A stretch of DNA of 64,000 nt from FEN-1219 sp035548835 (GCA_035548835.1 DASZSB010000168.1:24297-88296), one strand, 5' to 3'; positions 25,998-34,161 are shown, counted from the stretch's first letter. Numbers and translations are program-made. Notes: generated by a model from the sequence alone, not told the origin.

Positions 25998-28859
25998 TCA
26001 GCCGCGGCGGTGTTTGCGGGCGGGCTTCAGCAGATCCACGAACGCGTCCGGGTGGCACGGCTTGCTGAAGAAGAACCCCTGCATCTCGTCGCAGCCGTTC
26101 TCGCGCAGGAACTCGTATTGGGCCGCGGTCTCGACGCCTTCGGCCACGACGCGCACGCCGAGCGCCTTGCCCAGCGTCACGACGGCCTTCGTGATGGCCG
26201 TGTCGTCGACGCTCTCCGGTATGTCGCGAACGAAAGCTCGATCGACCTTCAGCGTATCGATCGGAAAGCGCTTCAGCTGCGACAGTGACGAGTAGCCGGT
26301 GCCGAAGTCGTCGATCGCGAGCCTGACGCCGAGCTCCTTGATCGCGGCCGCCTTCGCGGCGGCGATGTCGACGTGCTGCATGATCATGCTCTCGGTGATC
26401 TCGAGCTCGAGGAGCCCCGGCGCCATGCCCGTGTCCGCCAGGATCGCGGCCACGTCGCTCAGCAGCGCGGGATCCTTGAACTGACGCGGCGAGAGGTTGA
26501 CCGAGATCACGACGCCCGGCAGGCCGCGCTTCTGCCACGCCACGTTCTGCTCGCAAGCGGTGCGCATGACCCACTTGCCGATCGCGACGATGAGCCCCGT
26601 GTCTTCCGCGAGCGGAATGAAATGCGCGGGTGGCACCGTGCCGAGATCGGGGTTCCACCACCGCAGCAGCGCCTCGGCGCCCCTGATTTCTCCCGTCGCA
26701 ATGTCCACGCGCGGCTGGTACTGCAGCGAGAACTCGCCGCGTTGCAGCGCGTGCGCGAGGCGCACCTCGAGCTCGAGATCCTCGACGGACATCGGGCTCA
26801 TGTCGGCAGAATAGAGCTGGAAGTTGTTCTTGCCCTCTTCCTTGGCCAGGTACATCGCCATGTCGGCGTGCTTCATCAGGGTCGTCGCGTCGCGTGCGTC
26901 CTGCGGATAGGTCGCGACGCCGATGCTAACGGTCACGCGGCACTCGTGGTCCATGACGGTCAGAGGCGCATGCATGCTGACCAGGATCTGGCGCGCGACC
27001 TCGCTGGCCGCCTCCGTGCCTTCCAGATCCTCGAGCAGAACGACGAACTCGTCGCCGCCCAGGCGACCGACGACACCGGCATCACGGACGCAGGTGCGCA
27101 ATCGTGCGGCCACCTCCTGCAATAGCAGGTCGCCGGCTTCGTGACCGAGCGAGTCGTTGACGATCTTGAAACGGTCGAGGTCGATGAACAGCACAGCGCA
27201 ACGCCGGTCGTGGCGCTTCGCGGTCTCGATGGCGTGCCCGAGCAGCTCGCCGAAGAGCGTCCGGTTCGGCAGGTCCGTGAGCTCGTCGTGGGTCGCGAGA
27301 TAGTGGACGCGCGCCTCGGCCGCCTTGCGGGCCGTGATGTCCTCGACGATCGCAACGTCGTACAGCGGCTTGCCGTCGGCCGTGCGGCGGGTGGCGGCCG
27401 TGATGCGCATCCAGAGCGTGGTGCCATCCTTGCGCTGGCAGCGCTTCTCGAGGGTGACGGTGTCGATGTCTCCGGCGTGCAGGCGCGCGCGGTCCCGATC
27501 CGCCATCTGAGCGTCGTCAGGATGCGAGATGTCCCAGATCGTGAGCGCGAGCAGCTCCTCTCCGGCGTAGCCCAGCATGTCGCGCAGACGGCCGTTGCAC
27601 CAGATGAACCTGCCGTTCACGTCGACGTGGGCGATGCCGACTGCGGCCAGCTCCACCGTGCTGGCGTAACGGGCTTCGCTCTCGCGCAGCCGATGCTCGA
27701 GGGCGCGCCGCTCCGTGATGTCGTGGATCGTGCCTACGATTGCGATGGGCCGCCCCTGGGGGTCGGTGCGTGCCTCCACGAGTTGCTCGACGAGCTTCTC
27801 GCGCCCCCCGGCGAGCACGAGCCGGCTCTCGGTCGGACGGTAGGCGTCCGGGCCGGCGGAGATCGTGCTCTGGCCTTCGATCAGGATCTGGCGGTCGTCG
27901 GGATGGACCTTCGCTAGGAAGTTGTCGAAGGTGGCGGGGTAGTGCTGCGGGTCCTCCTCGAGGATTCGATACAGCTCTTCCGACCACCAGCTCTGGTTGG
28001 TCGAGAGGTCCCACTCCCAGTTGCCGATTTTGGCGAGGCGCTGCGCTTCGCGGTAGCGCATCTCGGTGAGCCGCAAGGCCGCGTCGGTGGCGCGCTGCTC
28101 GGTGACGTCCTGCAGCGTGCCGTTCAGCTCAACGGCGCGGCCGTCGGCGTCGAGCAGCGCGGCGCCCTGACTCTGGAACACCTTCAGCGTTCCGTCCGGC
28201 AACACGATGCGCACGTCGATGGGCTCGATCTCCTGACCCTTGGCGACCTGCGCCGTCCGCTGCGCGATACGCTCGCGATCGTCGGGGTGGATCAGCGCGA
28301 CGTAGCGTTCGAACGGCCGCTGCTCGATCGCCGGATCGAGCTGCAGCATCCGGTACATCTCGTCGGACCACCAGTGCTCGTCGGAGACGAGGTCCCAGGT
28401 CCAGCTGCCGATCCTGGCGATACGCTGCGCCTCCTTGAGGCGCGCTTCGATGCGTGCGCCGTGCCCGCGATCACGCGGCGGCGCGCTACGCAGCACGCAC
28501 ACGGTGAACGCGACATCGAGGAGGTCGAGCGTGCCGGCGTCGGCGTGCACGCTGATCGAAGTGCCGTCCTTGCAGTGCACGGCGACTTCGCGAGGGGCGG
28601 GCGGAGTGCCGGCGCCTTCGGGCGCGGCGCCCTGCAGCCCCGCCGGCAGCAGGCGTCGCAGCGGGTGGCCCACGAGCTCGGCCGAGACGTATCCGAACCG
28701 GTGCACGACGTGACGGTTCACGAATACGATCACGCCGCGCGAATCGAGCAGGACAGCCGGATCGGTCAACGCCTCGAGCGTCGCGAATACGGCGGCGTGC
28801 TGCGCGGCAGCGACCGGTGTCTCCGCGGTCGCGCGAGGCGTGTTGCGAGCGTCCCCCAT
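25998..28859 (-). CDS. Membrane-free PAS-PAS-PAS-PAS-GGDEF-EAL cyclic-di-GMP regulator
   Basis: A 953-residue signalling protein. About four PAS/PAC units come first; the repeats with WSDEMYRMLQLDP and WSEELYRILEEDP are near-duplicates of PAS-3 type. The GGDEF domain has its RLGGDEFVV motif at about 601-605. The EAL domain has GAEALLRWW at about 729, DDFGTGYSSLSQL and VVAEGVET. Both catalytic signatures look intact, so it may make and degrade c-di-GMP. No RxxD inhibitory site precedes GGDEF. No transmembrane segment is seen, so input is cytoplasmic. The ATG at 28859 is selected because AGGAG lies just upstream, though unusually close; a TTG at 28952 without a ribosome site would add 31 residues. 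Confidence 0.9.
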   Translation of the reverse strand: MGDARNTPRATAETPVAAAQHAAVFATLEALTDPAVLLDSRGVIVFVNRHVVHRFGYVSAELVGHPLRRLLPAGLQGAAPEGAGTPPAPREVAVHCKDGTSISVHADAGTLDLLDVAFTVCVLRSAPPRDRGHGARIEARLKEAQRIARIGSWTWDLVSDEHWWSDEMYRMLQLDPAIEQRPFERYVALIHPDDRERIAQRTAQVAKGQEIEPIDVRIVLPDGTLKVFQSQGAALLDADGRAVELNGTLQDVTEQRATDAALRLTEMRYREAQRLAKIGNWEWDLSTNQSWWSEELYRILEEDPQHYPATFDNFLAKVHPDDRQILIEGQSTISAGPDAYRPTESRLVLAGGREKLVEQLVEARTDPQGRPIAIVGTIHDITERRALEHRLRESEARYASTVELAAVGIAHVDVNGRFIWCNGRLRDMLGYAGEELLALTIWDISHPDDAQMADRDRARLHAGDIDTVTLEKRCQRKDGTTLWMRITAATRRTADGKPLYDVAIVEDITARKAAEARVHYLATHDELTDLPNRTLFGELLGHAIETAKRHDRRCAVLFIDLDRFKIVNDSLGHEAGDLLLQEVAARLRTCVRDAGVVGRLGGDEFVVLLEDLEGTEAASEVARQILVSMHAPLTVMDHECRVTVSIGVATYPQDARDATTLMKHADMAMYLAKEEGKNNFQLYSADMSPMSVEDLELEVRLAHALQRGEFSLQYQPRVDIATGEIRGAEALLRWWNPDLGTVPPAHFIPLAEDTGLIVAIGKWVMRTACEQNVAWQKRGLPGVVISVNLSPRQFKDPALLSDVAAILADTGMAPGLLELEITESMIMQHVDIAAAKAAAIKELGVRLAIDDFGTGYSSLSQLKRFPIDTLKVDRAFVRDIPESVDDTAITKAVVTLGKALGVRVVAEGVETAAQYEFLRENGCDEMQGFFFSKPCHPDAFVDLLKPARKHRRG

Positions 28860-29105
28860 GACTCCTGCGGGGGCTTCCAAGGTCGCGGCGGGCGCCCGCC
28901 GCTGGCCCGTCGCCCGGTTCGCGACGGTGATGCCGCTCCTAAGACGGCTCAATAGCCAGTGTCTTTACGATCGGCCCGCGAGACTGTGATGCGGCTCACG
29001 ATGGCGAGCGAGGGAGCGCCGGACGCCCGGTTCCGCGGCGCCACGCCCCATCCACGCGGGAGTCCGCTATGATCTGCTGACGAATCGGCCCCGGAGGGGA
29101 GCTCA

Positions 29106-29909
29106 ATGGTGACGAACCGTCGGAACTTCATCGCTGGATGCACAGCCGCGCTTGCGGCTTCGCAGCTCGGAGGCGGTCGCGCGGCGGCCGCGGACAAGGT
29201 GCCCGTGCTCGGTCTCATCTTCCCGCCCGCCGATCGCGGCATTCCGGAGGAAGGGGTCGCGATGTACGGCGATCGTCTGAAGTTCGTCGTGACCGGTCTC
29301 GGCGTAGAGCGCATGACGCCGGAGGGCTTCGATGCCGTCATGGAACGCATCCCCGCCGCCGCCAAGAAACTCGCGGCGGCCGGCGCCGAGGCCATCGAGC
29401 TCACGGGCACTTCGCTGACGTTCTACAAGGGCGAGGCGTACAACCAGAAGCTTCGGAAGACCGTCACGGACGCGTCGGGGCTGCCGGCGACCACGATGAG
29501 CAATGGCGTGATCGAGGGACTCAAGGCCGTCGGCGCGCGCAAGGTCGCGGTCGCGACCGCTTACAACGAAGAGGTCAACAAGCGACTGCGGGCGTTCCTG
29601 ATCGAGCACGGGCTCACACCCGTCGTCGTGACCGGGCTCGGCCTCGAAGCCATCCGCGACGTCGACCACGTGACGCAGGACGACCTGATCGCGTTCGGCG
29701 AGCGCGTGCGCAAGTCCGCCGCCGATGCGGATTCGCTGCTGGTCTCGTGCGGTGGCTTCCGCACGCTCGAGATCATCGCGCCGCTCGAAGCGCGCACGGG
29801 CGTGCCCGTGATCTCGAGCATGCCGCACGGCCTCTGGGCCGGCGCGCGGCTGGTTGGCCTGAGCGGCGCGGCGCCAGGCTATGGCAGGTTGCTGTCGCGC
29901 AAGGCATAG
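29106..29909 (+). CDS. Arylmalonate decarboxylase/Asp-Glu racemase-like protein with export signal
   Basis: A 267-residue protein of the aspartate/glutamate racemase superfamily. It carries the oxyanion-hole motif GTSLTFYKG (G101, T102, S103), TAYNEEVN (Tyr153), and a single catalytic-type cysteine in SCGGFRT (C215). This combination matches arylmalonate decarboxylases and maleate-isomerase relatives; racemases have two cysteines. The N terminus, NRRNFIAGCTAALAAS, looks like a Tat signal, which is odd for this family. It begins after a GGAGGGGA ribosome site. Arylmalonate, maleate or a related dicarboxylate is the likely substrate type, by family only. A DUF1080 gene starts 13 bases beyond the stop. 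Confidence 0.8.
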   Translation: MVTNRRNFIAGCTAALAASQLGGGRAAAADKVPVLGLIFPPADRGIPEEGVAMYGDRLKFVVTGLGVERMTPEGFDAVMERIPAAAKKLAAAGAEAIELTGTSLTFYKGEAYNQKLRKTVTDASGLPATTMSNGVIEGLKAVGARKVAVATAYNEEVNKRLRAFLIEHGLTPVVVTGLGLEAIRDVDHVTQDDLIAFGERVRKSAADADSLLVSCGGFRTLEIIAPLEARTGVPVISSMPHGLWAGARLVGLSGAAPGYGRLLSRKA

Positions 29910-29922
29910 CGGGCGCGCCTGC

Positions 29923-30708
29923 ATGCCGGGCCCGCGTCACCTCGGCTGTGTTGCGGGGCTGACGCTCGTCGCAGCGAGCGTCGTCGCCCAGCCTGCGGCG
30001 CCGCGGCCGGAAGCTACGGAGGTCTGGAAACCCGTACCTCCCGTCGTCACGCCGGGGCCGGCGCTCCCGCCGGCCGGGCCGCCGTCGGATGCCGTCGTGC
30101 TGTTCGATGGCACGACGCTCGCCGAGTGGGTCGACCCACGGGACGGCTCTCCCGCCAGGTGGACGGTCGGCGACGGCTGTCTGCGCGTCGAGAAGGCGGT
30201 CGGCAACATCGAAACGCGGCGTCGCTTCCGCGACTATCAGCTGCACCTCGAGTGGCGCATCCCCGCGGATGTCGCGGGGGCCGGGCAGGCGCGCGGCAAC
30301 AGCGGCGTGTTCCTCGCGTCGACCGGCGCCGGTGACCGCGGCTACGAGCTGCAGATCCTCGATTCGTACCGCAACGAGACCTACGTGAACGGCATGGCCG
30401 GCAGCCTCTACAAGCAGTCGCCGCCGCTCGTGAACGCGAGCCGTCCGCCGGGCGAATGGCAGACGTACGATGTCGTCTGGCATGCGCCGCGCTTTCATGC
30501 CGACGGCACGCTGGATGCGCCGGCGCGCGCGACGGTGCTCTTCAACGGCGTGCTCGTGCAGGACGACTTCGCGCTGCGCGGGGAGACGGTCTACGTCGGC
30601 ACGCCGGCATACTCGGCGCACGGCGCTGCGCCGATCAAGCTGCAGGCGCACAACGATCCGAGCACCCCGATCTGCTTCCGCGACATCTGGGTGCGCCCGT
30701 TGCCGTGA
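29923..30708 (+). CDS. Exported DUF1080 (3-keto-disaccharide hydrolase-like) protein
   Basis: A 261-residue protein with a Sec signal (cleavage near VVAQ). DUF1080 features are present: VVLFDGTTLAEWVDPRDG, YQLHLEWRIP, RGNSGVFLAS, YELQILDSYRNETYVNGMAG, and PIKLQAHNDPSTPICFRDIWVRPL at the end. This is a laminin-G/concanavalin-like jelly-roll. Some DUF1080 proteins hydrolyse 3-keto sugars, others have unknown targets. The stop overlaps the GTG start of the next gene by four bases (GTGA), so these two are coupled. It lies 13 bases after the arylmalonate-decarboxylase-like gene. Confidence 0.88.
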   Translation: MPGPRHLGCVAGLTLVAASVVAQPAAPRPEATEVWKPVPPVVTPGPALPPAGPPSDAVVLFDGTTLAEWVDPRDGSPARWTVGDGCLRVEKAVGNIETRRRFRDYQLHLEWRIPADVAGAGQARGNSGVFLASTGAGDRGYELQILDSYRNETYVNGMAGSLYKQSPPLVNASRPPGEWQTYDVVWHAPRFHADGTLDAPARATVLFNGVLVQDDFALRGETVYVGTPAYSAHGAAPIKLQAHNDPSTPICFRDIWVRPLP

Positions 30709-31691
30709 GACGCGTGCGCACGGCAACGCGAGTCGGTGTTCTGGCGCTGCTGATCGGCGTTGCGGCGCACGCGGCCGGGCCGACGCCACGTCACATCGAC
30801 GTCGGGGGCGTGCAGCGCGAGTTTCTGGTCGTGACACCGGAGGCCATGCCCGCGGGACCGCGGCCGCTCGTGCTCGTGCTGCACGGCCATCTCGGCACGG
30901 CGGCGAACGCACTCGGCGGCGGGATGGCCCCATCACCGCTGTCGGCCTGGCTCGACATCGCGGCGCGCGAGAAGGTGCTGGTCGCGGCCCTGCAGGGACT
31001 GACGGGCGCGGACCGGCGCACCGGGTGGCACGACTGCCGCAGCGATGCGACCGACAATCCGCGCGTCGACGACGTGGCGTTCGCTGCGGCGGTGGCGCGG
31101 CGGCTCGTTGCGGAGAGCCGCGCGGATCCGCAGCGCATCTATGTCATGGGCATGTCGAACGGCGCCATGATGACGCTGCGGCTCGCGCTCGAGATGCGGC
31201 CGGCGCCCGCCGCCGTTGCCGCCGTGGCCGGCACGCTGGCCGCGCAGTCCGACTGCAAGGCCGCACCTGGGCGACGGGTGTCGGTGCTGCTGATCCACGG
31301 CACGGAGGATCCGCTGGTGCCGTACGAGGGTGGCGGAGTGGGCTTCGGCGAGCGGCGCGATCGCGGCCAGGTGCTGAGCGTGGCCGCGACGCGCGATTTC
31401 TGGCTGCGTGCAGACGGACTCGACCGTGCGCAGCCAATCGAGTACTCGTTCCCGCATCGCGGCGACGACGCGACGCGTGCGCGCAAGGTCACGTACGGCA
31501 CGGACCCTGGGCCGCAGGTGGTCGTGATCACGATCGAGCATGGCGGTCACGTGGAGCCGAGCCGGCGCTTCCGCTACGGTGCGCTCTACAACCGCATCGT
31601 CGGCGCGCAGAACCGCGACCTCGAGTCGGCGGAAGAAGCGTGGGCGTTCTTCAGGACCAAGAAAGCGGATGCGGCCGACGGCCCGAAGTGA
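30705..31691 (+). CDS. Exported PHB-depolymerase/feruloyl-esterase-like serine hydrolase
   Basis: A 328-residue alpha/beta hydrolase of the LpqC/PHB depolymerase group. A hydrophobic signal follows the GTG start (ending near VAAHAAG). The nucleophile elbow is GMSNGAMM, the acid HGTEDPLVPYEG and the base HGGHVEPSRR. PLVLVLHGHLGT forms the oxyanion loop. Such esterases cleave polyesters, feruloyl or acetyl esters outside the cytoplasm. GTG at 30705 overlaps the DUF1080 stop by four bases; a second GTG at 30714 is also possible. The VAO-type flavoprotein gene follows after 45 bases, so ester release followed by phenol oxidation is an appealing but unproven pairing. Confidence 0.83.
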   Translation: MRRVRTATRVGVLALLIGVAAHAAGPTPRHIDVGGVQREFLVVTPEAMPAGPRPLVLVLHGHLGTAANALGGGMAPSPLSAWLDIAAREKVLVAALQGLTGADRRTGWHDCRSDATDNPRVDDVAFAAAVARRLVAESRADPQRIYVMGMSNGAMMTLRLALEMRPAPAAVAAVAGTLAAQSDCKAAPGRRVSVLLIHGTEDPLVPYEGGGVGFGERRDRGQVLSVAATRDFWLRADGLDRAQPIEYSFPHRGDDATRARKVTYGTDPGPQVVVITIEHGGHVEPSRRFRYGALYNRIVGAQNRDLESAEEAWAFFRTKKADAADGPK

Positions 31692-31736
31692 GACACTTCG
31701 ACGCGATCCCCGCAGCGACACTCTGAACGGTGCAGC

Positions 31737-33317
31737 ATGGCGTTACCTCCCGGCGTTGCGCAACGCGACTTCTCGAAGGCCCTCGAAGAGTTCGGCAACG
31801 CGCTCGGGCGCGAATGGGTGTTCACCAGCGACGAGGATCTGAAGCTCTATCGCGACGCCTACTCGCCGTTCTTCGGCGAACCGGAGGATCGCGTGGCCTC
31901 CGCCGCCGTGGCGCCGAACAGCACGGAGCAGGTGCAATCCGTCGTCCGCATCGCGAACAAATACAAGCTCCCGCTCTGGACGATCTCGACCGGCCGCAAT
32001 CTCGGCTACGGCGGCTCGTCGCCCGCGTATTCCGGCAGCGTGGTCGTCGATCTGAAGCGCATGAACCGCGTCATCGAGGTCAACGACAAGACGCACTACG
32101 CCGTCGTCGAGCCCGGCGTGAGCTACTTCGATCTCCACCGCTACATCCAGGAGCACGAGCTCAAGGTCTGGATCGATCCCGCGGACCCTGGCTGGGGCAG
32201 CCCCGTGGGGAACTCGCTCGAGCGTGGCGGCGGGCGCACGCCGATGCGCGATCACTGGAACGCCGTGTGCGGCATGGAGGTCGTGCTGCCGAGCGGCGAG
32301 GTGCTGCGCACGGGCATGGGCGGGCTGCCGAACACGCAGGTGTGGCACCAGTACAAATACGGCTTCGGGCCGCTCGTCGATGGTCTCTTCTCGCAGTCGA
32401 ACTTCGGCATCGTGACGCGCTTAGGTCTCTGGCTCATGCCGGCGCCCGAGGCGTATCGCGACGGCCGCGTGAGCGTGCCGCTGCACGACGACCTCGTGCC
32501 GTTCATGGAGCACTACGCGTACCTCATGAACTCCGACATCCTGCGGGGCACGATGCTGCTCGAGAGCCCGCTGCTGAATTACCACGCGTCGCAGGGCGGA
32601 TCGTTCTTCGAGATGCCGGGCGGCCCGTCTACGCGTGAGCTCGACCGCATGGCAATCGATCGCAAGCTGCCGTACTGGAGCGCGGAGTTCCGCTTCTGGG
32701 GGCCACCGCGCGTGATCGACGCACAGTGGGAAACGGTGAAGGAGAGGTTCGGCACGATCCGCGGCGCCACTTTTCAGGACGGCCGCAATTACCGTTTCCC
32801 GACCCAAGTGGACCAGAGCGATCCGACGCTGACCGTCGCGCTCGGAGTGCCGAGCCTCGGCGTGTTCGGGCTGCTGCAGGGCGGCGGGCACCTGGGGTTC
32901 TCGCCGATCATTCCGATGACGGGCGAGGCCGTCTTCAAGGCGCAGAAGGTGTACGGCCAGCTGTACGCGGACATGAATCTGCCCGTGGGCAATCAGTTCG
33001 CGGCGCTGCCGTGGTCGTACAACCCGCGCGCGCTCGTGCTGCTGTTCGGCATTCCGATGTCGCACGACAAGGCCAGGAATCAGGATGGCCGGAAGATCTT
33101 CGAGAAGCTGGTCGAAGTGTCCGCGGCCAACGGCTGGGCCGAGTACCGCACGCACGTGGCGTTCATGGACAAGGTGGCCGACGCGTACTCGTTCAACAAC
33201 CACGCGATGCGCCGCTTCCACGAGACGCTGAAGGATGCCATCGACCCGAACGGCATCCTGTCGCCGGGCAAGTCGGGCATCTGGCCGAAGCGCCTGCGCG
33301 GCAAGCGACCGGCGTGA
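31737..33317 (+). CDS. FAD-dependent oxidase of the vanillyl-alcohol oxidase / p-cresol dehydrogenase family
   Basis: A 526-residue flavoprotein. The PCMH FAD-binding fold is evident: VAPNSTEQVQSVVRIAN, LWTISTGRNLGYGGSSP, VVVDLKRMNRVIEV and SPVGNSLERGGGRTP. The C-terminal substrate domain ends in AIDPNGILSPGKSGIWP, the usual flavocytochrome/VAO end. No signal peptide is seen. Enzymes of this family oxidise 4-alkyl or 4-hydroxymethyl phenols and related aromatics, using a quinone-methide mechanism; some are covalently flavinylated. The covalent residue cannot be placed with certainty here. No cytochrome partner gene is directly adjacent. The upstream esterase might supply phenolic alcohols. 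Confidence 0.86.
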   Translation: MALPPGVAQRDFSKALEEFGNALGREWVFTSDEDLKLYRDAYSPFFGEPEDRVASAAVAPNSTEQVQSVVRIANKYKLPLWTISTGRNLGYGGSSPAYSGSVVVDLKRMNRVIEVNDKTHYAVVEPGVSYFDLHRYIQEHELKVWIDPADPGWGSPVGNSLERGGGRTPMRDHWNAVCGMEVVLPSGEVLRTGMGGLPNTQVWHQYKYGFGPLVDGLFSQSNFGIVTRLGLWLMPAPEAYRDGRVSVPLHDDLVPFMEHYAYLMNSDILRGTMLLESPLLNYHASQGGSFFEMPGGPSTRELDRMAIDRKLPYWSAEFRFWGPPRVIDAQWETVKERFGTIRGATFQDGRNYRFPTQVDQSDPTLTVALGVPSLGVFGLLQGGGHLGFSPIIPMTGEAVFKAQKVYGQLYADMNLPVGNQFAALPWSYNPRALVLLFGIPMSHDKARNQDGRKIFEKLVEVSAANGWAEYRTHVAFMDKVADAYSFNNHAMRRFHETLKDAIDPNGILSPGKSGIWPKRLRGKRPA

Positions 33318-33346
33318 CGAGTCTCGCAGTCGCCGCGTCGCGACGC

Positions 33347-33375
33347 TTGCGCCGGTGCCGGCGCGGCGTTAGCAT
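33347..33375 (+). promoter_or_regulatory. Weak candidate promoter for the leader-acetyltransferase transcript
   Basis: TTGCGC (33347-33352), a 17-base spacer, and TAGCAT (33370-33375). Transcription would begin about 33382, almost at the leader ATG, so the message could be nearly leaderless. The -35 is poor. Confidence 0.28.
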
Positions 33376-33385
33376 GCCGCCCGCT

Positions 33386-33445
33386 ATGAACAAACGCGCC
33401 ACGGCCATGCAACTCGTATATCTCCACTGGAGGTGGACTGCCTGA
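33386..33445 (+). CDS. Nineteen-residue Trp-Arg-Trp leader peptide of a candidate attenuator
   Basis: The short frame ATG...TGA encodes MNKRATAMQLVYLHWRWTA. It ends YLHWRWTA, with two tryptophan codons in three near the C terminus plus tyrosine and histidine, as in ribosome-stalling leader peptides of amino-acid attenuators. An internal ATG at 33407 would give a 12-residue form. No strong Shine-Dalgarno is seen for either start. The stop codon region CTGCCTGA (33438-33445) is exactly complementary to TCAGGCAG inside the downstream terminator, and GACTGCC (33436-33442) to GGCAGTC (33467-33473). Confidence 0.58.
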   Translation: MNKRATAMQLVYLHWRWTA

Positions 33446-33501
33446 TCGTGCGCGTTTAGCAGGAAGGGCAGTCGTCAGTAACCGCGACTGCCGAACCAAT
33501 G

Positions 33502-33537
33502 AAACCCTGGTCAGGCAGCCGCCTCACCGGGGTTTTT
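33502..33537 (+). terminator. Terminator hairpin directly before the acetyltransferase start
   Basis: AAACCCTGGT (33502-33511) pairs with ACCGGGGTTT (33526-33535): ten pairs including one G-U, and an inner AGGC/GCCT stem. It is followed by five T in total (33533-33537, partly in the stem) and then CG. It sits after the leader peptide and just before a gene on the same strand, so it cannot be the end of that gene. The GGGG at 33529-33532 is the only Shine-Dalgarno-like sequence for the next gene and is sequestered in this stem. Confidence 0.7.
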
Positions 33538-33542
33538 CGTTT

Positions 33543-34052
33543 ATGAGCACGAGCAACGTCGAGAACATCCTGATTCGCCGCGTCGAGCCCGATGATTTCC
33601 GCGGGCTGAAGAGCATCGCGGAGCAGCCGCTGGCCGTGTACGGCACGCTGCAGCTGCCGTTTCCGTCCGCACAGGCCTGGCGCCAGCGGCTCGAGCAGCA
33701 GACCGGTAACCACTACGGACTCGTCGCGTGCGCGCGCGACGCGATCGTGGGCAGCCTGAGCCTCTCGGTCCCGGAGCGTTCGCCGCGGCGCGCGCACGTG
33801 GGCGAGATCGGTGTCGCCGTGCACGATCAGTGGCAGGGCCGGGGCATCGGCACTGCGCTCGTGCGCGCGGCCGTCGATCTCGCCGACCGCTGGCTGAACC
33901 TGCGCCGGCTCGAGCTCACGGCGTACGCCGACAACGAGCGCGCGCTGAAGCTGTACCGGAAGTTCGGCTTCGAGATCGAAGGCCTGCTGCGGCGCTACGC
34001 GTTTCGCGACGGCGCGTTCGTGGACGCCTACGTGCTGGCGCGGCTGCGATAG
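33543..34052 (+). CDS. GNAT acetyltransferase resembling E. coli YhhY (amino-acid N-acetyltransferase type)
   Basis: A 169-residue GNAT protein. It shows the YhhY layout: IRRVEPDDFRGLKSI, the TLQLPFPS segment, RAHVGEIGVAVHDQWQGRGIGTALV (acetyl-CoA loop GRGIGT), ELTAYADNERALKLYRKFGFEIEG, and VDAYVLARLR at the end. E. coli YhhY has been described, from memory, as the amino-acid acetyltransferase AaaT acting on Phe and Met; the same substrate here is inference. The gene starts only five bases after a terminator U-tract and follows a Trp-containing leader peptide. That arrangement makes regulation by amino-acid supply plausible. No other ribosome binding site exists than the GGGG in the terminator. 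Confidence 0.88.
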   Translation: MSTSNVENILIRRVEPDDFRGLKSIAEQPLAVYGTLQLPFPSAQAWRQRLEQQTGNHYGLVACARDAIVGSLSLSVPERSPRRAHVGEIGVAVHDQWQGRGIGTALVRAAVDLADRWLNLRRLELTAYADNERALKLYRKFGFEIEGLLRRYAFRDGAFVDAYVLARLR

Positions 34053-34058
34053 GCATTC

Positions 34059-34098
34059 GCGCCGGCGTCGGTACCGGGTTCGGTCTCGACGCCGGCGC
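34059..34098 (+). other. Long 3' hairpin after the acetyltransferase gene
   Basis: A perfect 12-bp inverted repeat, GCGCCGGCGTCG (34059-34070) and CGACGCCGGCGC (34087-34098), around a 16-base loop, seven bases after the acetyltransferase stop. There is no T run, so it may stabilise the message or assist Rho-type ending rather than terminate by itself. Confidence 0.5.
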
Positions 34099-34161
34099 GG
34101 CGGCCATGCGAGGCAGGCGCGAGCGTCCAGCATGGCACTCGCGACACCTGTTGCGGCGCGG

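Larger units (their letters stand above)
33386..33542 (+). promoter_or_regulatory. Candidate ribosome-dependent transcription attenuator upstream of a YhhY-like acetyltransferase
   Basis: Elements in order: the leader peptide (33386-33445); a perfect 8-bp hairpin, GGCAGTCG (33467-33474) with CGACTGCC (33485-33492); and an intrinsic terminator (33502-33537) ending five bases before the ATG of the acetyltransferase. Competing pairings are possible. GACTGCC (33436-33442) can pair with GGCAGTC (33467-33473), which instead pairs with 33486-33492. CTGCCTGA (33438-33445) can pair with TCAGGCAG (33511-33518), which lies in the terminator's 5' arm and loop. Translation of the leader would mask the first copy, so tRNA charging could select the fold. 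Whether stalling opens or closes the terminator cannot be fixed by eye. Confidence 0.6.

Noticed and set aside
28860..28952. TTG start adding 31 residues to the GGDEF/EAL protein
   Set aside because: No ribosome site before it and the added segment is Arg/Ala-rich.
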